Of a DNA stretch of 39,270 nt, positions 24,428 to 33,061 are shown in pieces. The stretch is from Oscillatoriales cyanobacterium (GTDB lineage: Bacteria; Cyanobacteriota; Cyanobacteriia; Cyanobacteriales; Microcoleaceae). A model generated the notes under the pieces. It did not search any database. It was not told where the DNA came from and saw only the letters and a program-made list of their open reading frames with translations. The position numbers and the translations under genes were made by a program. Positions within the stretch are counted from its first letter, which is position 1. Each line of letters starts with the position of its first letter. The DNA is taken from positions 1 through 39,270 of the forward strand of contig REAP01000055.1 in NCBI GenBank assembly GCA_004294385.1, in the 5' to 3' direction.

Positions 24428-25762
24428 ATGAATTATTTATTCACCCCTGCAACTCAGGATCTACTCAATACTGGCAATCTTGTACAGCCTGCTACCAAAA
24501 CAGGAAAATTGCTCCCAGCAGCTAGAGATCCAGTGACAGGGCAGTTTGTGGAGATCGCAAAAATATTCTATCAATCAACGAGTGAATCTCCAGAAACTCG
24601 CGGAGTTTTAGGATTGCTGGCGCAGTTGGTGGGAGGTAGCCCCCTACAGCCGCTGATAGCCCCTGTGCATCTGACAATGACACCGTTGCAGATTGCTCAA
24701 ACTCATGTGGGATTTCAAAAAATATACAGAATGCTTAACTCCCTAAAAATTAATTTGGCAGTGATGCAAGCTACTGCTGCTGTGATTGGTGTTGGCGCTG
24801 TATCGGCAAAGGTTTTGTCGGCAGTAAATCTTGAACAAATATTAAAATTCAAAGAAGAGGCAAAGCAGCAAAGGCTAAAAATTAAAGATGGCTTTATCGA
24901 TCTCAGACACATCCTCAAAGACAGGGGAGTAGAGGTGATTCAGCAGATTTATAAGGTTGCTCATGACTCAAACTTTGAGCTGCACCGCCAGCAATTGGTT
25001 AACGGTTATGATATTTTTTCTCAAGGTGTTAAACGCTGTCAGTCAGCCCTGACACTCCCAGAGGTAAAACTGCGGAATTCGGAAATTAACATCGCGCGTG
25101 AGCAGTTGTTTGAGGCTTTAAAAGTTTATGACAATTCTAGTTTGTTGGAGGGATTGTGTTCTGCGGCACAAATCAGGAAAATGGAATGCGTTTGGGCGAT
25201 CGAACAGGCGATCGCCTTGACGTTTCAGTTGCAGCGGGCTTATGATATGGTTAGCGATCGCCTCCAGGGACTCCAGTCAAAAATCCGTCAAGATTGTCTA
25301 ACTGTTGTTAAACAATGCCAATCGGAACCAGAACTAGATTTTTTATTTCCCGAACTTACTAAAATTCTGGGTCACGATTTAAGTGCGATAGAATTTTGGC
25401 ATCAGGAGGTTGATTGGATCCAAACTTTGTCTGCCAAAGATCAGCACCAGTTAGCTAGTTTAGATCAACTAGGTGCCGATAATTTAAAAAGCAGTATGCA
25501 GACTATATTCGCACCAGTAGCTGCGGAACCTTCGCTATATGAAAATTTAAAGCAAAAGTCTCACTTTCACTCCTTGCGCGACCAGCTAGCCTTCGCTTTG
25601 GATCCAGAACTCCGTCCCGAATATGAGTGGTATATTAGCCAACAGGCGATCGGCACAGGCTATCAAGCTTTAGCTCCCTCAAATTGGCAAGAGATATCAG
25701 ATTTAACTGTTGCTAACCTCTACTACTATTTTAAAATCCGAGAAGATTCAAATGAAAGTTGA
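24428..25762 (+). CDS. Unrecognised helical protein with one hydrophobic segment (444 aa)
   Basis: Not recognised. The N-terminal part (about 1-95) is Pro/Thr-rich and ends in LIAPVHLTMTPLQIAQTHVG. A hydrophobic Ala/Gly/Val segment follows (about 109-135: NLAVMQATAAVIGVGAVSAK) and then long charged helices to the end. This layout of a hydrophobic helix followed by a coiled coil is seen in bacterial membrane-interacting helical proteins, including pore-forming ones, but no family can be named. Divergent partner: the 340-aa gene at 23328-24350. Confidence 0.75.
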   Translation: MNYLFTPATQDLLNTGNLVQPATKTGKLLPAARDPVTGQFVEIAKIFYQSTSESPETRGVLGLLAQLVGGSPLQPLIAPVHLTMTPLQIAQTHVGFQKIYRMLNSLKINLAVMQATAAVIGVGAVSAKVLSAVNLEQILKFKEEAKQQRLKIKDGFIDLRHILKDRGVEVIQQIYKVAHDSNFELHRQQLVNGYDIFSQGVKRCQSALTLPEVKLRNSEINIAREQLFEALKVYDNSSLLEGLCSAAQIRKMECVWAIEQAIALTFQLQRAYDMVSDRLQGLQSKIRQDCLTVVKQCQSEPELDFLFPELTKILGHDLSAIEFWHQEVDWIQTLSAKDQHQLASLDQLGADNLKSSMQTIFAPVAAEPSLYENLKQKSHFHSLRDQLAFALDPELRPEYEWYISQQAIGTGYQALAPSNWQEISDLTVANLYYYFKIREDSNES

Positions 25763-25793
25763 CTGTTGACTGTTGACTGTTAACTGTTGACCG
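25759..25793. repeat. Heptamer tandem repeat (GTTGACT)
   Basis: About five GTTGACT/GTTAACT units starting at the stop codon of the 444-aa gene. It is the inverse complement of the CAGTCAA family at 19193-19246. Confidence 0.85.
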
Positions 25794-25827
25794 TTAATTA
25801 ACGTCTTCCTTTTTCCTTCTTCGGTTC

Positions 25828-25912
25828 CTGCCCTTCGACGTAGTTTATCCTGAGCGTAGTCGAAGGGCTCAGGAACCGCGATCGGTGCGCTGAGCGTAGT
25901 CGAAGCGTCGAA
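25828..25912. repeat. Dispersed repeat (family D)
   Basis: CCCTTCGACGTAGTTTATCC, then TGAGCGTAGTCGAAGGGCTC and a further GAGCGTAGTCGAAGC. Same family as 15620-15690. It lies between convergent genes. Confidence 0.7.
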
Positions 25913-25918
25913 CGGCTT

Positions 25919-25970
25919 TCTTCCTTCTTCCTTCTTCCTTCTTCCTTCTTCCTTCTTCCTTCTAACTACT
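25919..25970. repeat. Heptamer tandem repeat (TTCTTCC)
   Basis: About seven pyrimidine units of TTCTTCC directly after the kinase-WD40 stop side. Confidence 0.85.
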
Positions 25971-25975
25971 TCAAA

Positions 25976-28477
25976 TTACCTCAGCCACAACTTAATAGTA
26001 TTATCTTTAGATCCACTAGCAATAGTTTTACCATCTGGACTAAAAGTCACCACATAAACCTCATCAGAATGTCCCGTCAAAGTATTTAGCAATTCACCAG
26101 TAACCAAATCCCAAATTTTAATAGTTTTATCCTTACTTCCGCTAGCAATAAATTTCCCATCAGGACTGATAGCAACCGATACGATATCATCAGAATGTCC
26201 TTTGAGAGAGCGAATTAACTCCCCTGTTTCGAGATTCCAAATTTTAATACTTTCGTCATAAGCACCGCTAACTATGGTCTTTCCGTCCGGGCTAATAGCC
26301 ACTGACCTCACCACGTCAGCATGACCATCAAGAGTCTTGATCAACCTCCCGGTTGCCACGTCAACAATTGTAATTTTCTTATCTTTAGAAGCGCTAACCA
26401 AAGTTTTGCCATCAGGACTAAAAGCCACAGAATAAACAAAATCTGTATGGTCAGGCAAATTGTAAATTAAATTACCATTAGTAGCATTCCAAATCTTAGT
26501 TGTCTTGTCTCCACTACCACTAGCAATTAGTTGTCCATCGCGACTAATAGCGACAGACCAAACAGAAGCAGCATGGTCTAGGTTACGAATCAATTGCCCT
26601 GTTTGTAAATCCCACAGCGCCACTCTCCAAAAACCCGTACCAGTAACTAGCCGCCTGCCATCTGAGTCAAAAGCAACTGACCAAACAGTGGATGAATCTC
26701 CCGAAAAAGTTCGGATTGACTTACCTGTAGCTAAGTCCCAAAGTTGGATAGTTTTGTCCTTAGAACCGCTGGCTAATATCAAGCCATCAGGACTAAAAGC
26801 AACAGCTCCAACGGCATCTAAATGCTGAGCAAAGTTTTTGACTTTAGCATTTTTCCAGCGCAACCCTGATTGGCATTCTTCCTGTAATTTCTGAGCGGAG
26901 GCATAGCTGGTGGAAGTGTTGGCAATTTTGGGGATTTCGCCGATGCAGCCGTCATAATTGCTTGCTTGATAAAGAGTGTTAATTTGATTGAATTGTTGCA
27001 ATTCTGCTTGAACTTGCTGCTGTCGTTCTTGCCATTTGAGATATCCATAAATTCCGCCGATCGCAGCTAAGATAGCAGCAATGGCAGCTCCGGCGAGAAA
27101 AGGATTGAATTTGCGAGTTTCTTTCGGGGGAATTACTGCTATCTTCTTGAGCGGCAAGTCAGTGTGTCCGTTCAAATTAAGCTGTGGGTTTGTCGCTAGA
27201 GTGGGCTGCAAGTTGAGCGAAGAAATAGTTTCGGCTGGTGGCGAGCTTGACTTGCGATGTCCGTCTAAAACTGTGGAAATTGCCTTATACAATTTCGAGA
27301 ATAAAGATTTAGGAACGACTAATTCTTCTATTTGTCCCGCATCTTCATCAGTAAGTCCTAAGACTTGTTGCAACCTTTTTAACTCTTCGCGAGTTGCCAC
27401 AGAAAACGGATATTCTTGCTGCATTGATTCTTGCAGTGCTTGTTCGTAACGCTCTCCTTTTTGCCTGTATTTGCGATAAGGGTTTAATACTTCGTCTTCG
27501 ATTGCTTCTGCTTCTTCTGGTAGCAATTCCAAACTGACGGACAGTTCTTCTAATATTCTCCGACCGACAACTGTAATGTCACCGCGACTGCTAGTGCGCC
27601 GATCGACTTCTTCGCGATATATTGTAAGTTTAGGAATTCGTGCTCGTGTGCGATCGCCTATTTTTCTCAAATCGGCTAAAGCTTCCGCCGCCGACTGATA
27701 TCGTTCGCGAAAATCGTAGCGCACCATATTGTCTAAAACATCGGCTACCCCTTGGGAACACGCTGTTAAATGTCGCCAAATAATTTCGCCTCTATTGGAA
27801 TTTTTCAAATCTCGCAATTTCGGCAAATCGTAAGCTGGCAAACCTGTGATTGCTTGGATGCCAATCATTCCCAAAGCGTAGATATCGCTATTGAGTTGGG
27901 GGTTATATTGAAATTGTTCGATCGGCATATATTCCAGCGTCCCGATTCGCACAGTCACCGGCGCTTGTCTTTGGGCTATATGGATTTCCTTCACCGACCC
28001 AAAATCGATCAAAACTAATTTATTATCTGAATAACGCCGGATTAAATTTCCCGGTTTTATATCTCGATGAATTACTCCCTGTCCGTGTACAAATACTAAA
28101 ATTTCTAAGAGTTCCTTCAACAAAGGAATTATTCTTTCTTCCGGTACAGGTTTTCCGGGAACAATCTCTGTTGATAGAGAATGACCAGCAACAAAAGATT
28201 CTACTAAGAAAAATTCTTCATTTTCTTCAAAATAAGCGAATAACTGAGGGATTTGGTCATGTAAACCGAGCCTTTCTAGAACTTCTGCTTCTTTTTGGAA
28301 AAGACGGCGCGTAGCATTAATTAATTTCGGTTCACTGCTACCTGGACGCAAGTGCTTGACAAAACACTGAGGTTCACCGGGACGACGAGTATCTTTGGCT
28401 AGATAGGTTAGTCCAAATTCTCCTGTTTCTATGACTTCAATGATTTGATAGCGTCCATCTAAAAGTTGGCTCACCAT
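25976..28477 (-). CDS. Serine/threonine protein kinase with C-terminal WD40 propeller
   Basis: The 833-residue protein is a cyanobacterial Hanks-type kinase hybrid. The kinase domain (about 1-270) has a glycine loop variant ETGEFGLTY, the Lys in CFVKHL, HRDIKPGN (about 140) and DFG (about 159), so it looks active. A linker with a Glu-rich helical segment follows, then one membrane helix (about 456-478, FLAGAAIAAILAAIGGIYGYL). Seven WD40 repeats (about 549-833; SPDGK...KIWD pattern) would form one propeller. The topology puts the propeller on the other side of the membrane, periplasmic if the kinase is cytosolic. It likely senses a signal through the propeller. The stop follows KLWLR, completing the last blade. 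Confidence 0.94.
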   Translation of the reverse strand: MVSQLLDGRYQIIEVIETGEFGLTYLAKDTRRPGEPQCFVKHLRPGSSEPKLINATRRLFQKEAEVLERLGLHDQIPQLFAYFEENEEFFLVESFVAGHSLSTEIVPGKPVPEERIIPLLKELLEILVFVHGQGVIHRDIKPGNLIRRYSDNKLVLIDFGSVKEIHIAQRQAPVTVRIGTLEYMPIEQFQYNPQLNSDIYALGMIGIQAITGLPAYDLPKLRDLKNSNRGEIIWRHLTACSQGVADVLDNMVRYDFRERYQSAAEALADLRKIGDRTRARIPKLTIYREEVDRRTSSRGDITVVGRRILEELSVSLELLPEEAEAIEDEVLNPYRKYRQKGERYEQALQESMQQEYPFSVATREELKRLQQVLGLTDEDAGQIEELVVPKSLFSKLYKAISTVLDGHRKSSSPPAETISSLNLQPTLATNPQLNLNGHTDLPLKKIAVIPPKETRKFNPFLAGAAIAAILAAIGGIYGYLKWQERQQQVQAELQQFNQINTLYQASNYDGCIGEIPKIANTSTSYASAQKLQEECQSGLRWKNAKVKNFAQHLDAVGAVAFSPDGLILASGSKDKTIQLWDLATGKSIRTFSGDSSTVWSVAFDSDGRRLVTGTGFWRVALWDLQTGQLIRNLDHAASVWSVAISRDGQLIASGSGDKTTKIWNATNGNLIYNLPDHTDFVYSVAFSPDGKTLVSASKDKKITIVDVATGRLIKTLDGHADVVRSVAISPDGKTIVSGAYDESIKIWNLETGELIRSLKGHSDDIVSVAISPDGKFIASGSKDKTIKIWDLVTGELLNTLTGHSDEVYVVTFSPDGKTIASGSKDNTIKLWLR

Positions 28478-28494
28478 AATAATAAGTTAGTTGC

Positions 28495-28552
28495 TCCTGG
28501 GCATTGGGCATTGGGCATTGGGCATTGGGCATTGGGCATTGGGCATTAGGCA
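28495..28552. repeat. Heptamer tandem repeat (GGGCATT)
   Basis: About eight GGGCATT units just upstream of the kinase-WD40 start, within its leader or promoter region. It is followed at about 28553-28580 by two CAAACAGGGAAT units. Confidence 0.88.
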
Positions 28553-28727
28553 TTGGCCAAACAGGGAATTTGCCAAACAGGGAATAGTTTTTTCTTTTCT
28601 TATTCCTTGTTCATTATTCCTGACCTCCGCTACATCCGCCCTTACGAATCCGTTGCCGAACTTTCTGACCTCCGCTACATCCGTTACAAAATCCGTTGCC
28701 GAACTGCCTTCTTCCTTCTCCCATACT

Positions 28728-28835
28728 TTATTTTTTCAACATCTGTAGAGCTTGATATCCCAAAAAGAAGAAGCCCAAAGCGCCTAATATTGCGATGCTG
28801 TTTGCCAAGATATCGACTGTAATAAATTCGCCCAT
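28728..28835 (-). CDS. Small single-span membrane peptide (35 aa)
   Basis: Not recognised by name. The sequence starts MGEFITVDILANSIAILGAL, continues with FFFLGYQAL and ends QMLKK. Residues about 9-30 form one hydrophobic helix, and the C-terminal Lys pair suggests a cytoplasmic end. The ATG has a good ribosome binding site (AGAGGA about 7 nt upstream). Size and form recall the small subunits of cyanobacterial thylakoid complexes (Pet, Psb, Psa, Ndh), but it does not match PetN, PetM, PetL, PsaM, PsbX or Ycf12 as I recall them. A structured leader may lie upstream (28880-28923). Confidence 0.7.
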   Translation of the reverse strand: MGEFITVDILANSIAILGALGFFFLGYQALQMLKK

Positions 28836-28879
28836 TGCACTATCCTCTAACCACTGATATTTATCGTTGGCTTTTCTGT

Positions 28880-28923
28880 CGTTGACCGGGTGAGGGGTTA
28901 TACCCTTTAAGGCAGGTGCAACG
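28880..28923. promoter_or_regulatory. Possible structured leader of the small membrane peptide
   Basis: CGTTGACC and GGTGCAACG pair (8 bp with one bulge) and enclose a smaller GGGTATAACCC hairpin. It lies 45 nt upstream of the 35-aa gene on the minus strand. It lacks the GGAAGTAGG core of the glutamine riboswitches. Confidence 0.35.
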
Positions 28924-29055
28924 AAAGATGCTCACAAATTATAGCTCCTTCGACGCTCAAAATAACTTTCTGCCGATCGCCTAGCTTTTTGCCGTAATGT
29001 TTTTTAATATTCAAGCAGACAAACTACGCCACCTCAATTTTGAGGTCACTTCACT

Positions 29056-30285
29056 TTGATATTGTTAACCCTGCTAATTTTTTCCCTAATCGTCAGTACA
29101 GCCTACACTAAGAATTTGCGCCGATCGGTCAAAAACGCACCTCGAACGGGCAAAAGTCCGGCTCAGCAGTCACCCAAAGTTCAGTTCCCTAAAGTCTCAG
29201 TCATCGTGCCAGCATACAATGAGGCGGAGAATATTCGGGATTGCGCGATCGCCATTTTGCAGAGTACACCGCTGTCTGTGGACAACCTAGAAGTTTTGAT
29301 TGTAGACGATCGCTCGACAGACGACACACTGGCGATCGCCCAAACTCTCCAACAACAGCTCAATGACCCGCGCCTCAAAATATTAGCAGGTCAAGTGCGA
29401 CCAGCCAACCAATATTGGGCGGGCAAAAACTGGGCCTGCGCGGAAGCTGTACAGATAGCAACCGGAGACTTCTTATTATTTATCGATGCCGATGTGCGGC
29501 TCAAACCAGAGGCGATCGAAACCGCCATCGAAACAGTCCAAACCGAAAAAATCGACCTACTCACCTGTATGCCAGCCCTAGTTTGTGAGTGTTTTGCCGA
29601 GTGGTTAGTACAGCCCTTAATGTTCAATCACCTAGCAGTTTGCTTCGACTTTACCGCCGTCAACGATCCGACAACCGAAAGTGCTTTTGCTGCGGGGCCG
29701 TTCATGCTATTTAGGCGATCGGCTTATGACAAAATCGGCGGTCACGAGGCAGTAGCCAGCGAAATTGTCGAAGATGTGGAATTATCTAGACGCATCAAAC
29801 GTGCGGGTTTAAAGCTAGGACTTTATGCCGGCTCAAATTTAGCATTTGTGCGGATGTATCGGTCTTGGAGCGCCTTGTGGGAAGGCTGGACAAAGAATTT
29901 GTATCTGGGTGCTAACCGCAGTTGGGGCATGATGATTTATATGGCGGCGATTATGTTATTTCTCTATCCTGTGCCGTGGTTGGCATTAGCTATTTTGCTG
30001 GCTAACGGCGAAGTTGCCAACATAATTACCAATTACCAATTATCAATTACCAATTACCAATTACCAGTTACTTTGTTAACTATCTGTTTAGCAGGAAGAG
30101 TAATTTGGCAACAGTATACTTTGCGAGATTTGGGTGCCCAGATTTCCGACTGTCCGACCAAATACTGGTGGTTGGGAGGTTTGGGAGGAACATTAATTGC
30201 GGCAATTGCGATCGGTTCTGCGATTAAAACCGAAACAGGTTGGGGATGGACTTGGCGCGGTAGAGCATTGCAAATTAAGAGTTAA
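29056..30285 (+). CDS. Family 2 glycosyltransferase, membrane-anchored
   Basis: The 409-residue enzyme has a short N-terminal hydrophobic segment (about 1-18), a GT-A domain with SVIVPAYNEAENI (about 48-60), LIVDDRSTDDT (about 81-91), the metal-binding DADVRLKPEAI (about 141), EDVELSRRIKRAG (about 237-249) and a RSWSALWEGWTKN segment. Two or three C-terminal membrane helices follow (about 290-320, 340-350 and 370-390). Acceptor and sugar are unknown; carotenoid or lipid acceptors are possible. The start is a TTG with GAGG upstream; no ATG is available nearby. Residues about 322-338 (IITNYQLSITNYQLPV) are encoded by STRR heptamers inserted between two membrane helices. Confidence 0.88.
   Translation: MILLTLLIFSLIVSTAYTKNLRRSVKNAPRTGKSPAQQSPKVQFPKVSVIVPAYNEAENIRDCAIAILQSTPLSVDNLEVLIVDDRSTDDTLAIAQTLQQQLNDPRLKILAGQVRPANQYWAGKNWACAEAVQIATGDFLLFIDADVRLKPEAIETAIETVQTEKIDLLTCMPALVCECFAEWLVQPLMFNHLAVCFDFTAVNDPTTESAFAAGPFMLFRRSAYDKIGGHEAVASEIVEDVELSRRIKRAGLKLGLYAGSNLAFVRMYRSWSALWEGWTKNLYLGANRSWGMMIYMAAIMLFLYPVPWLALAILLANGEVANIITNYQLSITNYQLPVTLLTICLAGRVIWQQYTLRDLGAQISDCPTKYWWLGGLGGTLIAAIAIGSAIKTETGWGWTWRGRALQIKS
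30022..30068. repeat. STRR heptamers in frame inside the glycosyltransferase
   Basis: Six or so TACCAAT/TATCAAT units. The 7-nt period over this length keeps the frame and encodes ITNYQLSITNYQLP in a loop between membrane helices. It is the same unit as in menE. Confidence 0.82.
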
Positions 30286-30297
30286 TTATGGAGCCGC

Positions 30298-30363
30298 AGA
30301 AACCGGGTTTTTTACGACAATACTTCCTTATAACCCGCAGACTCGGTAAAAACCCGGTTTCTT
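30298..30363. repeat. Palindromic dispersed repeat (family B), copy 3
   Basis: AGAAACCGGGTTTTTTACG and CGGTAAAAACCCGGTTTCT arms. It lies 13 bp after the glycosyltransferase stop and before the convergent oxidoreductase stop, a position suited to a bidirectional terminator. Confidence 0.82.
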
Positions 30364-30387
30364 TAGTCAGAGTGCGTCCAAAACTGA

Positions 30388-32661
30388 TTAAGCTTCTGCA
30401 TAAACAAAAGCAGGTACACGCTTATAAGCAGGCGTGCCCGATCGCATTTCAACGCGCGGATTAAAAATCACATTAACTTCAGGATAAAACATCAAAGCAG
30501 CACCCACACGCACCGCCCCATAAATCACCTCAACATTTGCCATTTTCCCCACATTTCCCTGCACCGTCACCCGCTGATGTTCCCGCAAACCAGCACTTTC
30601 AGCATCCGCACGATTCATCAAAATACAATTACGGTGCGGCATTCCCCGATACTTATCATCAATCTTGTAAACCACAGTATTGTGCTGAGAATAACTCCGT
30701 CCCGTCATCAATGCCACAACTATACCACGCACTGATTCTGATACTCCAAATTCTTGCGCTTCCGGTAATTTCAGCACTGGTAAAGGCGCGACAAACATCT
30801 TGGCTTTGCCGGAATCAGTCGGGAATTTGGGTTCCGTAAAAATGCGACCGCCGATAGTAAATTCCTCTTTGGTTTCATCAATAGTCCCAATTTTTTCATA
30901 CCCTGGAATAGTTTGAGCAATCAATTTCCGAACATATTTTGTGTCCTGAAGGTTACGCCAATTTACCGGATAAGTACCGTGAATTCGGCTCGCTAATTCT
31001 GTTAAGAATTTCACTTCAGGAATTAAGTCAGAATCTGTGAGATGAGTTTCCCCCTCATCATTTAAACGCACAAAATTGTTCCCAGATTCCACCGTGGTTT
31101 TATGAGGATTTTCAAAGCGATTCAGCACCGGAATCACGATTGTATTGTGCTTAGCCAATCCGCTAAAATGCCCTAAATTCGGTTTAGTGGCGAGGTAAAT
31201 TATTGTTTCAATTTTACCTAAAGCGCGTTTGGCTTGAGTTGAATCTGGATTCGCCCCATACAAATTACCACCTAGACATATCAGAGTATCGACTTTGCCT
31301 GCATCTGCTGCTTCAATGAGCGATCGCGTTTCATAGCCCTTAACAGCACTCAGAGAACGTCCCAATAACTTTTCAATAGCTTGTTGAATTTCTTTTTTCA
31401 GGTTCACAGTCACGCCCATAGAGCCAAATCCTTGGACATTTGAGTGTCCTCTCACAGGCATTAATCCAGCACCTTCTTTGCCGACATTTCCTGTCATTAA
31501 GGCCGTATTGGCAATGCTGAAAACATTATCTACACCGTTCTCTTGTTGAGTAATTCCCATCGCCCAACCGAAGACAACTCGCTTTGAACTGCCGATAATT
31601 GTGGCGGCTGCTTCAATTTCGGCGCGGGAAACTCCGCAAGTTTCAGTAATAGTTTCCCAAGAAGTTTCGCGGGCGTGCTGTACTACCGCTTCCCAGCCTT
31701 CTGTGTGGGCTCGCAAGTATTTTTTGTCCAATAATTCTTGTTCGATTACAGACTTTTGAATGCCGACAAATAAAGCTGTGTCGCTGCCGGGAATTGGTTG
31801 CAAGTAGAGAGAGGAAATATCAGAACCGGGGATGAGCGACTTGATAGGAAAAGCCGGGGAACCAAACTTGACTAACCCGATTTCCATCATCGGGTTAATC
31901 ACAATTATTTTACCGCCTTTTTCACGAATTTTAATCAACTCGTTCATCAAGCGGGGATGATTGTAGGCAGAATTGGAGCCCGCGAGTACGACGCAATCTG
32001 CTTGTTTCAAGTTTTCGAGACTGACTACCGAGGTGCGGGTAGCAAACATCTTGTTTAACCCGGTTGTTGAGGGAGCGTGGCAGAGATCCGAACAATCTGC
32101 TAAGTTGTTAGAACCGATCGCACGCATCATCAATTGCAACAGAAAAGCCGCCTCATTGGAAGAGCGACCCGAACTGTAAGAAGCCACTCGTTCCGGGGTT
32201 TTGCCGAAAGCATCAGCCGCAATTTCATAGACTTCTTGCCAAGAAATGCGATCGTAATGAGACTTTCCAGCCCGCAAAATCATCGGAAAACTCAACCTTC
32301 CCAGCCTGTCACATTCCATAGAAGTTAACTGCTGAAGTTGGGAAATACTTTGCTGTTTAAATACTTTAGTTGAGATAGCAGGCTTAATTTCCGAAGAGAT
32401 AGCTTCAACACTTTTCATACACCGCTGAAGTTTTTCGCCCTCTTCATTAGTAAAGCCACCTTTCTGCCCGCCAGTGCCCCAAGAACATGACAAACACGCA
32501 CTTTTGTGCAGCAAAGTTTTCCAAAGTTTCGGCCCTTCCGACGACAATGTATGTTCTGCCCAAAACTCAATTATCGGCAAACCGCCACCCATATCTGGCG
32601 TTTCCTGATTTTTCTCGCTGAAGGGCGGAATTGGTTGGACATTTTGTGAATTAGTGTTCAT
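30388..32661 (-). CDS. FdhF/YdeP-family molybdopterin oxidoreductase
   Basis: The 757-residue protein belongs to the DMSO-reductase superfamily, formate dehydrogenase alpha/YdeP branch. Near the N terminus, CLSCSWGTGG plus a Cys in LQRCMKS may bind an Fe-S cluster. The molybdopterin domains show DRISWQEVYEIAADA, YSSGRSSNEAAFL, GSNSAYNHPRL, NPMMEIGL, TGNVGKEGAGLMPVRGHSNVQG and a C-terminal beta-barrel MTGRSYSQHNTVVYK. No Cys or Sec at the classical FdhF position could be confirmed by eye. The substrate is unknown for this branch; formate is only one possibility. No Tat signal is seen, so it is probably cytosolic. Confidence 0.92.
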   Translation of the reverse strand: MNTNSQNVQPIPPFSEKNQETPDMGGGLPIIEFWAEHTLSSEGPKLWKTLLHKSACLSCSWGTGGQKGGFTNEEGEKLQRCMKSVEAISSEIKPAISTKVFKQQSISQLQQLTSMECDRLGRLSFPMILRAGKSHYDRISWQEVYEIAADAFGKTPERVASYSSGRSSNEAAFLLQLMMRAIGSNNLADCSDLCHAPSTTGLNKMFATRTSVVSLENLKQADCVVLAGSNSAYNHPRLMNELIKIREKGGKIIVINPMMEIGLVKFGSPAFPIKSLIPGSDISSLYLQPIPGSDTALFVGIQKSVIEQELLDKKYLRAHTEGWEAVVQHARETSWETITETCGVSRAEIEAAATIIGSSKRVVFGWAMGITQQENGVDNVFSIANTALMTGNVGKEGAGLMPVRGHSNVQGFGSMGVTVNLKKEIQQAIEKLLGRSLSAVKGYETRSLIEAADAGKVDTLICLGGNLYGANPDSTQAKRALGKIETIIYLATKPNLGHFSGLAKHNTIVIPVLNRFENPHKTTVESGNNFVRLNDEGETHLTDSDLIPEVKFLTELASRIHGTYPVNWRNLQDTKYVRKLIAQTIPGYEKIGTIDETKEEFTIGGRIFTEPKFPTDSGKAKMFVAPLPVLKLPEAQEFGVSESVRGIVVALMTGRSYSQHNTVVYKIDDKYRGMPHRNCILMNRADAESAGLREHQRVTVQGNVGKMANVEVIYGAVRVGAALMFYPEVNVIFNPRVEMRSGTPAYKRVPAFVYAEA

Positions 32662-32744
32662 GTGATTTACCTGATATTTGAATTAATTACTGGAATTTTA
32701 CCGTAAATTTACTGCCATAAAGATTAGCCAATAGATAGATTTAT

Positions 32745-32862
32745 TAATGGTAATTGGTAATTGGGAATTGGGAATTGGGAATTGGTAATTGGTAATTGGG
32801 AATTGGTAATTGGTAATTGGGAATTGGTAATTTGGAATTGGTAATTGGTAATTGGGAATTAG
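32745..32862. repeat. Heptamer STRR array (GGTAATT/GGGAATT)
   Basis: About 16 units of (T)TGGTAA/TTGGGAA in mixed order, starting 84 bp upstream of the oxidoreductase start. It fills part of the 400-bp gap between that gene and the WD40 NTPase. Confidence 0.9.
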
Positions 32863-32916
32863 GAATACAACCCCGACCATAGGTGTCAACTTAAGGTTTA
32901 TTTCACAGTCCGGCAA

Positions 32917-33022
32917 GGGTTGAAACCCCTGCCTCAAAGCGCAAGTCCTCTCAAAGAGGACTGATGATTTCTTGAGTCCTCTTTGAGAGGACTGTCTTCT
33001 ATTAGACAGGGGTTTCAACCCC
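32917..33022. repeat. Large palindrome: two near-identical 45-nt arms around a 12-nt spacer
   Basis: Each arm begins GGGTTGAAACCCCTG and ends in the self-complementary AGTCCTCTCAAAGAGGACT; the spacer is GATGATTTCTTG. The arms differ mainly in CCTCAAAGCGCA versus TCTAATAGAAGACA. It can fold as one long hairpin or as several small ones and lies 40 bp beyond the WD40 NTPase stop. Flanking pieces (ATAGGTGTCAACTTAAG at 32879-32895 and ATGGGCACTGCC at 33027-33038) recur at 39160-39185. Confidence 0.8.
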
Positions 33023-33061
33023 ACCAATGGGCACTGCCTTGGACTCATCAGGACTCAAATC

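Noticed and set aside
28880..28923. Glutamine riboswitch (glnA or downstream-peptide type) or Yfr1 RNA
   Set aside because: The GGAAGTAGG core is missing, and ACCCCTCACCC only loosely resembles the Yfr1 ACTCCTCACAC motif.
32917..33022. CRISPR array, because GTTGAAACCCC and GGGGTTTCAAC look like CRISPR repeat ends
   Set aside because: The two copies are inverted, not direct, and the spacing is that of a palindrome; no third copy or spacer pattern.
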